Notes: generated from the letters alone by a model not told the origin. DNA of 64,000 nucleotides from Rhodanobacter spathiphylli B39 (GCF_000264295.1 NZ_AJXT01000006.1:62001-126000), one strand, 5' to 3'; numbered from the stretch's first letter, positions 46,154 to 55,146 are shown. Numbers and translations are program-made.

Positions 46154-46537
46154 ATGAAATTTTCGCGCCGGGTATTCATGCTGGCCGCCGTTTACGGCGT
46201 GCTGGCGCTGTTGCCGATGTACTTCCAGGAATCGATGGTGGCGCGCATGCAGCCGCCGGCGATCACGCATGCGGAGTACTACTACGGCTTCATCGGCGTC
46301 GCGCTCGCCTGGCAGTGGGCGTTCGTGTTGATCGCGCGTGACCCGCTGCGCCATCGGACCATGATGTTGCCGGCGACGCTGGAGAAGCTGGCTTTCGGCA
46401 TCGCCGCTCTGGCGCTGTATCTGCAGCACAGGTTGTCGTTGCTGATGCTGGGCGCCGGCGGCATCGACCTGCTGTTCGCCGCCCTGTTCATCGGCTCGTA
46501 CTGGCGCACCCGCGAGGGTGCCCGCGTGCAGCGCTGA
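46154..46537 (+). CDS. small four-helix membrane protein
   Basis: A 127-residue protein with about four hydrophobic segments (FMLAAVYGVLALLPMYF, YYYGFIGVALAWQWAFVLI, LEKLAFGIAALALYL and LLMLGAGGIDLLFAALFIGSYW). GGGAG 6 bases upstream supports ATG at 46154 over 46148. No family recognised with certainty; similar proteins are annotated as uncharacterised membrane proteins. Not obviously linked to its neighbours. Confidence 0.75.
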   Translation: MKFSRRVFMLAAVYGVLALLPMYFQESMVARMQPPAITHAEYYYGFIGVALAWQWAFVLIARDPLRHRTMMLPATLEKLAFGIAALALYLQHRLSLLMLGAGGIDLLFAALFIGSYWRTREGARVQR

Positions 46538-46714
46538 GCGACGCCCTGGCGTGCGTTTCGGTCGAGCGGAAAAATCGCTGCCGGCGCGGGCCCGGCGGCG
46601 GCTTCGTCCCGCTGGCGAAGCGCTGGCAGGATGGGTCGCCCGGCACAGGCATCCGATGGCCTAAGATCGACCATGCCGTCGGCGCCGCGCCGACGATCTT
46701 CCAGGACCACGCCC

Positions 46715-47482
46715 ATGCCTCGCTGGTTGCGAAACATCCTGCTGTTGCTGGCGCCGGTCGCGCTGGCCGCCTGCTCCGCGCGGGGCGATGCCACCCGCCC
46801 GGTGCCCACCACACGGGTTGAGGCTGCGCGGCAAGTCCTGCCTGCGCACGACCGGCGCGTGGTGGTGATGCTGCCCGGCCGCGGCGACGACCTTGCCGGC
46901 CTGCAACGAAGGGGCGCGGCGCAGATCATCCAGAGCGAATGGCCCGACGCCGATGTCATCCTCACCGGCCTCACCCTGCCCTACTACACCAGCGGCGTGG
47001 CCGCGCGCCGCCTGCACGACGAAGTGATCGCGCCACTGAAGTTGCAGGGCTACCGCCAGGTCTGGGTGGCCGGCATCTCGCTGGGCGGCCTGGGTGCGCT
47101 GCTGTACGACCAGGCCTATCCCGGCCAGCTCGACGGCATGCTGCTGCTGTCGCCGTACCTGGGAGACCACGCGATCCAGCAGGAGATCCGCGCCGCCGGG
47201 GGGCTGTCCGCATGGAACCCGGGGCCGGTGCAGCCGATGGGGCCGCGCACGTTCCAGCGCGAACTATGGCGCCATCTCAAGCAATGGGCACGAGTTCCCG
47301 CCCGCACGCAGACGGTGTGGCTGGCCTACGGCGCGAACGAACGCTTCCGTGGGGGCATCGAACTGATGAGTCCGCAGTTGCCGGCCGACCACGTGCGCAT
47401 GCTGCCCGGGCATCACAACTGGGCACTGTGGAATCCGGCACTACACCAGCTGCTGCGGGCCGTGCCGCCGGACTCGCACTGA
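46715..47482 (+). CDS. alpha/beta hydrolase lipoprotein
   Basis: A 255-residue protein. The signal peptide MPRWLRNILLLLAPVALAAC ends in a lipobox, which supports ATG at 46715. The nucleophile elbow is VAGISLGGLGALLYD (G-x-S-x-G), and the C-terminal histidine is in MLPGHHNWALWN. RVVVMLPGRGDD is the oxyanion strand. Probably a membrane-anchored esterase or lipase-like enzyme; substrate unknown. Confidence 0.85.
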   Translation: MPRWLRNILLLLAPVALAACSARGDATRPVPTTRVEAARQVLPAHDRRVVVMLPGRGDDLAGLQRRGAAQIIQSEWPDADVILTGLTLPYYTSGVAARRLHDEVIAPLKLQGYRQVWVAGISLGGLGALLYDQAYPGQLDGMLLLSPYLGDHAIQQEIRAAGGLSAWNPGPVQPMGPRTFQRELWRHLKQWARVPARTQTVWLAYGANERFRGGIELMSPQLPADHVRMLPGHHNWALWNPALHQLLRAVPPDSH

Positions 47483-47681
47483 CGCGGTCCGGGCAGTCCA
47501 GCGGGCCGCGCCCTTCACCGGCGTTTTTCCCCGACGCCATTTCCGGGTACATTTTCCCGCGACTCCGGCTTCGAGCAGCTCCTGCTGTCGACAGCCGGCG
47601 TCGCTGCGGGCGCGCGAATGTCCCCGGCACGTTGGGGGTTCGGTCCCTGCAACCTGCAGCCTGTCTGCGCAACGGTTGACG

Positions 47682-48383
47682 ATGCCCATGCAGTTGACTG
47701 AATTCATTCCGGACCAGATCTGGCTGCTCGATTATCCCGTCAACTACGCCGGGTGCCGTTTCAATGCTCGTATGAGCGTCCTCCGCCTGACAGGCGGCGC
47801 CCTGATGCTGCACTCGCCCTGCGACATGGATGACGCGACCGCGAACGCGATTGCACGGCTGGGCCCGGTCAGCAGCATCGTTGCCCCGGGATCGTTTCAC
47901 CACATGTACGTGGCGAAGGCGCAGGCCCGTTTTCCTGCGGCCCGGACCTATCTTTGCCCCGGTGTCGAACGGAAGGTTCCAGGCCTGCGTTTCGACTGGA
48001 TGCTGGGGGACCGACCGCCGACGGAATGGGGCGGCACGATGGACCAGGTGCTCATCCGCGGCTGCCGCTTCATGTGGGAAGTGGCCATGCTGCACAGGCC
48101 AAGCAAGACCCTGCTGCTGGTGGACGCCATCGAAAACTTCACGGACAGGACCGCCGACGTCAGCTGGCAGGTAAAGGCCTGGTTCAAGCTCTTTGGCATG
48201 TGGAACAAGCCCCGACCGGCGCCCGAGTACCGGCTCGGCTGGAGCGACAAGGTGGCGGCACGTTCTTCGCTGGAAAAAATCCTGGCCTGGGATTTCGACA
48301 GCATCGTGCTGTCGCATGGCGACAACATCACCGAGAACGCCAAAGAGCAGGCGCGCCGTGCATGGACGCCGCCGCTCAGGTAG
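47682..48383 (+). CDS. DUF4336 metallo-hydrolase-like protein
   Basis: A 233-residue cytoplasmic protein of the DUF4336 family, distantly related to metallo-beta-lactamases: TGGALMLHSPCDMDD, IVAPGSFHHMYV in place of the HxHxDH motif, TLLLVDAIENFTDR and SIVLSHGDNI. The metal-ligand histidines are incomplete compared with true metallo-beta-lactamases, as in other DUF4336 proteins. The start is ATG at 47682 or 47688; no strong ribosome-binding site is seen. Function unknown. Confidence 0.8.
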   Translation: MPMQLTEFIPDQIWLLDYPVNYAGCRFNARMSVLRLTGGALMLHSPCDMDDATANAIARLGPVSSIVAPGSFHHMYVAKAQARFPAARTYLCPGVERKVPGLRFDWMLGDRPPTEWGGTMDQVLIRGCRFMWEVAMLHRPSKTLLLVDAIENFTDRTADVSWQVKAWFKLFGMWNKPRPAPEYRLGWSDKVAARSSLEKILAWDFDSIVLSHGDNITENAKEQARRAWTPPLR

Positions 48384-48449
48384 AGCCCGAAGGCAGGCCG
48401 GAGTGCGACAGGCCGCTCGTCGTGAGTTCGCGTCAGACCCCGTGCACGA

Positions 48450-50108
48450 TCAGGTGAACCCGGTGCCTTTCCCCGGGTCGCCTTCTTCCGAAAAGACGCA
48501 CACGCCCAATCCATGGCTCTTGGCCTGGTACATGGCGGCGTCCGCCGCGCGCAGGTAGCCATCGGTGGTGGCGAAGCCGGCCTGGCTGCTGACCACCCCG
48601 ATGCTTGCACTGCAGGTCACGGCGTGCGGGCCGATCCGATAGGGCGCCGCGAGGGCGGCGGCCATCTGTCGGGCCCGCTCGGCTGCCCCGGCATGATCGA
48701 CAGACTCAAGCAGTACGTTGAACTCATCGCCACTCATGCGGGCGACCAGATCAACCGCACGCACGCAGGACTCGAGCCGGCGTGCCACCTGCTGCAGCAG
48801 TTGGTCACCCACATGGTGTCCCAGCGTGTCGTTGACTGCCTTGAACTGATCGAGGTCCAGCAGCAGCACGGCAAACATGGTGGTGTCGCCCCGGGGCAGT
48901 GCGTCAGCAGCCTTCGAAACACTGTCCTGATGCAGCGCGATGGCGTGCTCGAGGCGATCGCGGAACAACGGCCGGCCAGGCAGGTTGGTCAGGGCGTCGT
49001 ACGAGCTGCCCCGTTCCGCCAGATCGCTCAGTGACCCGGCCATCCGCACGGCCATGCCGTCCTCGAATTGGGCGACCCCGCGCCAATTGAGCCACACCAA
49101 TCGCCCCGATCCGTGCCGCGCGCGAAAGTCCACTGAAAAGTTCGGGCGGTGGCCGGACAGGTGCCGGCGGTACGCCGTCTGCACGCGCTCATGGTCATCG
49201 GGATCAATCAGCTGTTGCAGAAAGTGCCAGCCGTCGTCATGCAGGCTGCCGGTGTCGCTCAGCCCGACGATCTCGCGGAAGCGCTGGGACACATGCAGCA
49301 CGCCCGTCTGCAGGTTCCAATCCCAGATGCCGTCATTGGAGCCGCGGGTGGCGAGGGCATAGCGGTTGTCCGATTGCACCAGCTCCAGCTCGGTACTTTT
49401 TTGCCGGGTCACGTCGATCATCAGGCCGATCATGCGCGTCGGGCGATCGGGGTCGACATCCACGCGGCACAGGTCGCGTACCCAGATGACCTCGCCGGAC
49501 TTGGCCATCAGCCGGTAACTCATCTCATACGCATAACTGTGCGTCGCGTGGTACGCGGCATCGTCAATGGCCAGTGCTGCCGGCAAGTCATCAGGATGCA
49601 CATGCGCCCGCCAGAAACCCGGGTCGGACCGCCACTCTTCCACCGAGTAGCCAAAAAGGCGCTCGACCTGCGGGCTCAGGAACGTGTTGCCCACGCCGAG
49701 CTCGGCCTCCCAGACGACACCGTCGATGGTTTCCAGCAACCGCAGGAAGCGCTGGCGCACCTCCATCAACACCTGCTCGGTGAGCTCGGTGAGCTCGATC
49801 AGAACACCTTGGCGGCTGATCACCCGGCTCGCTGCGTCCGTCTTCGGCTGGAGCTGCAGACGCATCCAGCGATAGTCCGCGTCGGCCCGACGCAGCCGGA
49901 ACACCGGCATGCCCGACCTCAAGGTTCCGATGTCGTCCGGATGCACGAACTCGAGCAGAGACCGGCCGAGCGCCCCCTCCACCGCATGGCCCGTGAGCTT
50001 GTGCCAGGCGGGATTCAAGTACGTGATGTTCCACAGGGCGTCCGTCTGCACCACCGCGTCGGGCAGCAGCTGCAGAAGCTCTTCGGAAGGCGTGGGATGG
50101 GCAGGCAT
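48450..50108 (-). CDS. PAS-GGDEF protein with SGDEF active site
   Basis: A 552-residue cytoplasmic protein with three PAS/PAC domains (about residues 8-125, 130-255 and 260-375: HPTPSEELLQLLPDAVVQTD; YSVEEWRSDPGFWRAHVHPDD; NDGIWDWNLQTGVLHVSQRF) and a C-terminal GGDEF domain. The signature is SGDEF; the I-site-like RAVDLVARMSGDEF has RxxD five residues upstream. DLDQFKAVNDTLGHHVGDQL is intact. Some AGDEF/SGDEF cyclases are active, so c-di-GMP synthesis is possible. The PAS array suggests redox or small-ligand sensing. Confidence 0.9.
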   Translation of the reverse strand: MPAHPTPSEELLQLLPDAVVQTDALWNITYLNPAWHKLTGHAVEGALGRSLLEFVHPDDIGTLRSGMPVFRLRRADADYRWMRLQLQPKTDAASRVISRQGVLIELTELTEQVLMEVRQRFLRLLETIDGVVWEAELGVGNTFLSPQVERLFGYSVEEWRSDPGFWRAHVHPDDLPAALAIDDAAYHATHSYAYEMSYRLMAKSGEVIWVRDLCRVDVDPDRPTRMIGLMIDVTRQKSTELELVQSDNRYALATRGSNDGIWDWNLQTGVLHVSQRFREIVGLSDTGSLHDDGWHFLQQLIDPDDHERVQTAYRRHLSGHRPNFSVDFRARHGSGRLVWLNWRGVAQFEDGMAVRMAGSLSDLAERGSSYDALTNLPGRPLFRDRLEHAIALHQDSVSKAADALPRGDTTMFAVLLLDLDQFKAVNDTLGHHVGDQLLQQVARRLESCVRAVDLVARMSGDEFNVLLESVDHAGAAERARQMAAALAAPYRIGPHAVTCSASIGVVSSQAGFATTDGYLRAADAAMYQAKSHGLGVCVFSEEGDPGKGTGFT

Positions 50109-50619
50109 GTGCTGTTCATGCTCACCGATGCGCCATCTTCCAGTCCAGCCCCTTGGCGGGATGCCGGGGCGGCACGAGGCTGACGGCCCACCCTCCCCAC
50201 CTTCGGGTGGCACCGACAGGCGCCGGTGTGGTTTCGCATACGATGCAAGCCGTGGGTCGCCGCAATGTCGGCAGCTTCAATGCGCGCTACCGACGCACGG
50301 CAGGCCGCTTGTCGCGCCCTTGTCCACTAGCGCAGGGACGAGGGACACCTCGACGATCTTCGCCGGCACGCCCAGCACCGGAGTGCCTGGGGCAGCGAAC
50401 GCTTTCAGCAGCAAATCGAAGCGCCGACCTGGCGAGCGCTGGGCGCGAGGCCTCGCGGAGAGGCCACCCAAGCCAACCGAAAATCAGAATGAAATGGACC
50501 TGGCCCCTGTGTTTTCTGCACGCGCCCGACCTATACCCAGGGCGCATTCCCAGGCCAATGTGCCCGCAAGCATGTGGCATGCTGAGTGCCTCGCCCAGGC
50601 CAATTTTAGAGAAATCGAC
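50109..50619. other. 511-bp region without a supported gene
   Basis: Open frames here are short and lack start signals. A minus-strand stretch near 50277-50440 reads smoothly and could be a gene relic, without a recognisable family. At about 50485-50515 an AAATGGACCTGGCCCCTGTG string is a decayed likeness of the tag 2 repeat found near 56 kb. Confidence 0.45.
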
Positions 50620-51273
50620 ATGGAAGCGTCCGTACTCACGTTCGCCTCGCTGGATGAACGCATAGAAGCGCAGCCCGAGCACCCTTCCTACCAAATCATG
50701 CCTACCCGCAGTGTGCGGTGGGGCAACGCGCTTGTCGCTGTTTCGGGCATATCGGCCTTGCTCCTTGGGAAGATTGCGGCCAATGAGCCGTGGGTGGTTT
50801 TCGTCTTGCTCGCGTTGCTAGCCGTCGAAATCGGCGGATTGATCGTGGTGATCACGGCACAGCTACCAAGCCTCACGCTCACCTTTGCCAACCAGCGCCG
50901 GGAGTACGCCGAAACGTTGGACTTCGACCTGCCGCACCACGACAGCCTGGTGGCGTGGCTGCGCTCGTTCCCACGGACGCGCCTCCAGACAATGAGCTCG
51001 TTCGCCACTCACCGGGTTGAACGCTTTCGCACCAAGCTGCCTCTGATGACCGGCGGCATCGAGAGGCTCGGCGCACTGCCCGTCGTCGCGGCCCTCGTCG
51101 TCCAGTTCAAGGACATGCAATGGCCGCCGCATCCTAGCTGGACGCAGATCATCCTGTTCACGGGACTGATGCTCTTCTACTGGCTTTGCCTGCTAATGCT
51201 AAGCCAGCGCTTCCGGCTCGAACTCTATGACGCCCTTCTGAAGAAGGCGCTAGAGGCAAATGCCTCCAGTTGA
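50620..51273 (+). CDS. membrane protein of unknown function
   Basis: A 217-residue protein with two pairs of hydrophobic helices (ALVAVSGISALLLGKIA and VVFVLLALLAVEIGGLIVVI; LGALPVVAALVVQF and IILFTGLMLFYWLCLLMLS) around a hydrophilic middle (DFDLPHHDSLVAWLRSFPR). No family recognised. It directly precedes another unknown gene on the same strand, whose upstream open frame overlaps its stop. The start is chosen by position; its ribosome-binding site is weak. Confidence 0.65.
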   Translation: MEASVLTFASLDERIEAQPEHPSYQIMPTRSVRWGNALVAVSGISALLLGKIAANEPWVVFVLLALLAVEIGGLIVVITAQLPSLTLTFANQRREYAETLDFDLPHHDSLVAWLRSFPRTRLQTMSSFATHRVERFRTKLPLMTGGIERLGALPVVAALVVQFKDMQWPPHPSWTQIILFTGLMLFYWLCLLMLSQRFRLELYDALLKKALEANASS

Positions 51274-51410
51274 CCCGAAGAGCACGCCTGCGCACAGACC
51301 GCCATGCTGCGGTTCAAATGGCTGCAAGTGAACCTGCCCCGCTGTCCTTGCCGTTTCCCGCACATGAAGCGCTCACTATCATTGCCACATCACGTCAGGG
51401 GATTGAACCG

Positions 51411-52184
51411 TTGAGCCTTACACGAATCGTCGGTGCCTTCGGTGCCATCGCCTTGCTGGCCTTCTTCGTTCATCGCAGCCACGATCCGCTACGCACCTCG
51501 CTGCCATTCGGAACAGGCGACCTATCGACAGTGGAACCTGCGCTGCAGCGATTGAAGGCCGAGGATCGCGCCCTGGTCGAAGCCTATGTCAAACGCAGCC
51601 ATGGCGATGTCCTGTTGCCGTCGATGGCGGACCCCGACCAGCCACTCACCGCCCGCAACTTTGCCGAAGCCATCGCCCTGGAAAAAGCCTGGGACGTCAA
51701 GCGTGATGCGCGCGATGCGGTGGCGGCAGAGCAGGCCTCCGCGCGTGACGAAGCGATGGCGCCCCTGCGTGCCATCGTCGAAGCGGATGTCCAGCGCACC
51801 GAAATCCTGTCGCCACGCCAGATGGTCGCGCCGGTCGCGCCGATCGACGGCATCAAGTCGGCCCTGCCGAGCGACCAGGCCACGATCTTCGTCGTCACCG
51901 TGTCACTGCACAATCTCGGCAGCAAGGCGATCGTTGCCGTGGAGGGGGCGCTCGAGGCAAGGAGTCGTGACGCAACCATGCCGCTGGATCTTTGCTGGGT
52001 CGATACCGGACCACACGACCGGATCGATCCGGCCAGCCGCACGGAAATCCGCTGTGCCAATCCCCATCAGCGCGTGAGCGACGAACAACGCGCCTTCATG
52101 GACACGCCTGAGCGGTTCACCGTCGTCTGGAACCCGAAAGTGCTGCAGTTGGAGGACGGCACGCTTATCCGGAGCGGCCTTTGA
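51411..52184 (+). CDS. membrane-anchored protein of unknown function
   Basis: A 257-residue protein from TTG at 51411, which has AGGGGA 8 bases upstream; the open frame extends to 51270 but without a comparable site. An N-terminal anchor (IVGAFGAIALLAFFVHRSH) is followed by a helical region with charged residues and a C-terminal beta-rich domain (IFVVTVSLHNLGSKAIVAVEGALEA, LCWVDTGPHDRID) that looks like an immunoglobulin-like fold. Predicted periplasmic. Family not recognised. An alternative start is ATG at 51318. Confidence 0.6.
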   Translation: MSLTRIVGAFGAIALLAFFVHRSHDPLRTSLPFGTGDLSTVEPALQRLKAEDRALVEAYVKRSHGDVLLPSMADPDQPLTARNFAEAIALEKAWDVKRDARDAVAAEQASARDEAMAPLRAIVEADVQRTEILSPRQMVAPVAPIDGIKSALPSDQATIFVVTVSLHNLGSKAIVAVEGALEARSRDATMPLDLCWVDTGPHDRIDPASRTEIRCANPHQRVSDEQRAFMDTPERFTVVWNPKVLQLEDGTLIRSGL

Positions 52185-52346
52185 AGAACAGCAAAAATGA
52201 AAGCAGAACCAGGGCAGAGTCTGAGATCAAATGAACCGGATCACTGCTCGGCCCGGACTCCATCGATGCGCCATCTTCCTGGATGACAGAACAAAGGTGA
52301 TGACGAGCTTGGGTCGGTGCCAGTCGTCCCTGGCGCGTTTTCCCTT

Positions 52347-53150
52347 TTAGCCATGCATCGACATGGAGACCAATACAAACCCCGCGGCAGCAGAGATCAG
52401 GGAGCTGACCACCGTGAACAGGATGAAGCCCAGCAAGGCGCGCAGCGCGGTCTTCCAGCGCGAGGAGCTCTGGAAGTACTGCACCAATGAAAAGACCAGA
52501 TAGAGGAAGGCAAAGGGAACGACCCACATTTGCGCGCTTGGCAGCCACCTCTGGACGAGTACGGCAGCCGCCATGAAGATGAACGTCTGCACAGTCAGGA
52601 AGGCGGAGATCACCAGCCATTCGGGATAGTTCAGCCCCCTGCCCTTGAAGGCCAGCCAGAAGGCCCCGGCCTGAAACGGCAGGAGAAGAAGCGTAAATGC
52701 GGCGAGGTGTGCATTGATCCAGTCTTTCACCGCAACGGCGGTCTTGGCCGACGCTGCAGCCGCTGCGCCCCCCTCAACCCCGACGCTGGAGCCCTCCACA
52801 TAACCGGCGCCAGCCTGCAGGGAGGGGCCGATCAGATCGCCGCCCAGCAGAAACCTGCCAAGCAATACCACCAGCGCCGCCGAGATCATCAACAGCAACA
52901 TCGGCTTGACCTGGTTGGCGCGCCGCCCTTCGATGTAGTCGCGCATCAAATGGCCCGGCCGCAGCATCAGCTCCTTGAGCGAATAGAAGATGCCCCGGTC
53001 CATGTGCAGCACACTGTGCTCCAGCTCATGCCCGAGGAAATGCCAATCGATGCGATGTGCGGGCGTGGTTTGGCCGCAGGTGGGACAGAATTTCTGGTCA
53101 GGACCGGCGATGGCGCGATCGCAATTGGCGCAAGCGCCCGATTGAAGCAT
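52347..53150 (-). CDS. DUF3667 zinc-ribbon membrane protein
   Basis: A 267-residue protein with an N-terminal zinc ribbon (CANCDRAI with CPTCGQTT) followed by the DUF3667 signature (HELEHSVLHMDRGIFYSLKEL, then RPGHLMRDYIEGRRANQVKP) and five or so membrane helices. The ATG at 53150 is used; GTG at 53156 is possible. Function unknown. It is the last GC-rich gene before the island that starts about 53.2 kb. Confidence 0.88.
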   Translation of the reverse strand: MLQSGACANCDRAIAGPDQKFCPTCGQTTPAHRIDWHFLGHELEHSVLHMDRGIFYSLKELMLRPGHLMRDYIEGRRANQVKPMLLLMISAALVVLLGRFLLGGDLIGPSLQAGAGYVEGSSVGVEGGAAAAASAKTAVAVKDWINAHLAAFTLLLLPFQAGAFWLAFKGRGLNYPEWLVISAFLTVQTFIFMAAAVLVQRWLPSAQMWVVPFAFLYLVFSLVQYFQSSSRWKTALRALLGFILFTVVSSLISAAAGFVLVSMSMHG

Positions 53151-53429
53151 TCTCACTGTCTGCCGCCCCCTGGAGTGTCCTGCCTGATTTTTGCACGAGC
53201 ACGAACAGGAAGCGCGACCAGATCAAGGAAAAACCGCGTCTGATCATGGGGGGCGGAAGATCGGGTCAAACCGCACGGGGTCGGTTTCGCTTTCCCGCGC
53301 CAATGGGGTCTCGCCAACGAGGTCTGCCAACGGGTCAGGTTCACCTGCTGGCATGCGCGGTCGGTCAGCTCCCGCGAAGTGCGATGTTCGAGGACGATAC
53401 AGGCGAGACGGGCGCCCGCCGATCTTGTG
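53151..53429. other. repeat-rich border of the island
   Basis: No gene. It holds scattered repeat-like strings such as ACGGGGTCGGTTTCGC (53265) and GGGTCAGGTTCACCTG (53334), related to tag 2, and leads into transposase relic 1. Confidence 0.5.
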
Positions 53430-53651
53430 GCACTCGCGATGGGAAGTACCCCAAACAAACGCGCCCGTGCCTATCAGCAATGCCTGAACGCAGGCATCGC
53501 GCCCGACGACCTGCAGCAGCTGAGCGCGCACGCCAGCCAGGAACGCGCCCTTGGTGACGAGCGCTTCCAGCACATGCTGGAAAGCACCCTCGGACGCCCT
53601 GCGGTATGTCGCCCGCGTGGGCGGCCACCGCGGGCGGGCAGCCATGAGTGA
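53430..53651 (+). pseudogene. RAYT (REP-associated tyrosine transposase) C-terminal relic 1
   Basis: About 73 residues reading LVALAMGSTPNKRARAYQQC, then GIAPDDLQQLSAHASQERALGDERFQ, ending in PRGRPPR. This is the C-terminal end of the Y1/DUF1568 RAYT family (a LALG.., W/RALGDERF.. and RGRP tail). The HUH and tyrosine catalytic region is absent. The stop at 53649-53651 is followed by the tag CAATTAGCCACATCCCCTTT (53655-53674). Confidence 0.8.
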
Positions 53652-53654
53652 ATT

Positions 53655-53674
53655 CAATTAGCCACATCCCCTTT
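53655..53674 (+). repeat. RAYT 3' tag, copy A
   Basis: CAATTAGCCACATCCCCTTT begins 4 bases after the relic 1 stop. Its partners are 54943-54964, 55142-55164, 55292-55314 and 56676-56698. Confidence 0.7.
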
Positions 53675-53840
53675 CATATGGCGCGATCCTCGCGCCGCAT
53701 GAAACACAGCGGCGGGTGGTCAGCGGCAAGACGGGCACTTGCTCCTCGCGATCACCGGAGAAGAGCAAGTGCGGGCCTATTGACCCCGGCGGCGAAATGG
53801 TAACCCGTTAGTTCTTGGTTGCCCGGACCCCGTTGGCGTC

Positions 53841-54401
53841 TCAGCACACCCGCGTCAAGGTTGATCCACGAAGTCCCGCCCCAATCAGCAAACGGCTCAG
53901 CTCTGCGTGCGCCGCCTCGTTCAAATAGATGTCCATTTTCTTCCGCAACGGGTCTTTGAACACTTGTGCGCTGAGCGGTACGGAGTCCGGCAGGAAGGCT
54001 GGCTTGATGACCTTCTTGCCCTCGGTCTCCGAGCGATCGAAGTCGATGCACTGAACGACGTTTGTGACGTTGTAGAAGTACAGACGCTGGTCGCCGCCAC
54101 CGAGGCCCGTCTCGTCGACCATGTCGAGTTCCAGGAACTGACCGAACGGCTCAAGAAAGCTTTTGAGCGCCTCATAGGCCTTTCTGTTCAAGACGACGCT
54201 CGCGCCCATCACGAAGCTCAGGTCTCCCAGCGGGTGTTGCTTCTTCTTGTCCCGCTCGATACCTGGCGTGACCTGGGGTCGGATATCCCATGTCTTGTGC
54301 GTGCCATCGGCTATGAACACACCAGCCAGGATGTCCTCGTCCCGCACCGGCAGTAGCGTCGTGAACCCGTTTGCTGCACCACTCCAATTCCAGATTTGCA
54401 T
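53841..54401 (-). CDS. Imm11-family (DUF1629) immunity protein
   Basis: A 186-residue protein, start ATG 54401 with GAGG upstream; the longer open frame upstream belongs to a different coding remnant. It follows the Imm11/DUF1629 pattern: MQIWNWSGAANGFTTLLPV, LGDLSFVMGASVVLNRKAYEALK, LDMVDETGLGGGDQRLYFYNVTNVVQCIDFD (YyFNVTNVVDcLD core) and the C-terminal IYLNEAAHAELSRLLIGAGLRG. Imm11 proteins neutralise toxins such as AHH-type nucleases from polymorphic-toxin systems. Only 8 bases separate it from the toxin tail upstream at 54410-54612, so it looks like the intact partner of a broken toxin gene. Confidence 0.85.
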   Translation of the reverse strand: MQIWNWSGAANGFTTLLPVRDEDILAGVFIADGTHKTWDIRPQVTPGIERDKKKQHPLGDLSFVMGASVVLNRKAYEALKSFLEPFGQFLELDMVDETGLGGGDQRLYFYNVTNVVQCIDFDRSETEGKKVIKPAFLPDSVPLSAQVFKDPLRKKMDIYLNEAAHAELSRLLIGAGLRGSTLTRVC

Positions 54402-54409
54402 GGCGTGCC

Positions 54410-54612
54410 TCAATAGACAAATTGGCCGCGCATCAGTCGACCGGAAATCGACCGCAAGATGCCACGGAGTTCCTGAGCATCCGACGTATCGTCCGCGCCG
54501 GCCAACTCGGCCACGACGTTCGCGTGGTAGATATCCGTATGGATGTGCTGATGCGGAGAGGCGTTGGGCATGCTGGCAATTTTCGTTGTTTTGAAGCGCG
54601 GCAGGATGCAAC
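54410..54612 (-). pseudogene. C-terminal remnant of an AHH-type nuclease toxin
   Basis: About 67 residues read through from the RAYT junction to a TGA at 54412-54410: GCILPRFKTTKIASMPNASP, HQHIHTDIYHANVVAELA, then LRGILRSISGRLMRGQFVY. The pattern GvfLP..., His-x2-His-x3-Tyr-His, a long helix and L..I...L..G.F at the end is the C-terminal half of the AHH/HNH-like polymorphic-toxin nuclease family. It lacks the upstream AHH histidine pair and all delivery domains; the reading frame is cut where the opposite-strand RAYT relic 2 begins (about 54610). It directly precedes Imm11. Identity is from pattern recognition and from the immunity gene. Confidence 0.68.
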
Positions 54613-54945
54613 CCGGTGCGCGCCGCCATGGTTGGGGCGCCGCAAGACTATCGTTGGTCGAGTGTGCACACGCATCTGGCCCGAGCCTGCGACCCGCTGA
54701 TCACGCCGCACCCGCTCTACCTCGCGATGGGACGTGACCCAAGCGAACGCGCTGACGCCTACCAACAATGGCTGGACGCAGGCATTGCACCGGATGACCT
54801 GCAGCACCTGCGTACGTACGCCAGCCAGGAACGCGCCCTTGGTGACGAGCGCTTCCAGCGCATGATGGAAACCACACTCGGACGCCCTGCCGTGTGCCGC
54901 CCGCGCGGCCGACCACCGCGCACAAGCAGCCAAGAAGACATTTAA
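54610..54945 (+). pseudogene. RAYT C-terminal relic 2
   Basis: About 110 residues: NPVRAAMVGAPQDYRWSSVH (the NPVRA..., DYRWSS motifs conserved in RAYTs), DPLITPHPLYLAMG, AYQQWLDAGIAPDDLQHLR, QERALGDERFQRMMETTLGRP and the RGRPPR tail. The N-terminal catalytic half is missing, replaced by the opposite-strand toxin tail. It is followed immediately by the tag TTAATTGGCCACGTCCCCTTT. Relic 1 is closely related. Confidence 0.85.
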
Positions 54946-54964
54946 TTGGCCACGTCCCCTTTAA
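54943..54964 (+). repeat. RAYT 3' tag, copy B
   Basis: TTAATTGGCCACGTCCCCTTTT lies at the stop of relic 2 and joins directly to relic 3. Confidence 0.75.
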
Positions 54965-55146
54965 TTCGGCTCCGCGAAGGCGTCGGCGACGACGAGCTGG
55001 AAAACATCCGCGCGCACCTTCAACAGGAACGCGCGCTCGGCGACACCAAGTTCCAAGCCATGGTGGAAAAGGCGCTCGGACGCCCGGTCAAACTCAGGAA
55101 CCGCGGCAGACCGCGAAGCCCGGATAGTCAACTGGACGGAGCTTAA
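54963..55146 (+). pseudogene. RAYT C-terminal relic 3
   Basis: About 60 residues: LREGVGDDELENIRAHLQQERALGDTKFQAMVEKALGRP followed by RGRPRS. It is the same C-terminal end of a RAYT but more diverged from relics 1 and 2 (GRPVKLRNRGRPRS). The catalytic part is missing. Its stop TAA is part of the tag GCTTAATTCCCTCCGTCCCC at 55141. Confidence 0.8.

Noticed and set aside
47483-47681. TGTCCC-N17-GGTC upstream of the DUF4336 gene as a fourth ECF promoter
   Set aside because: Both elements mismatch the shared pattern, and such matches are expected by chance in GC-rich DNA.
53841-54629. A longer start for the Imm11 gene
   Set aside because: The additional 76 codons have no ribosome-binding site and overlap, in another frame, the AHH-like tail whose stop is 8 bases before the Imm11 ATG.
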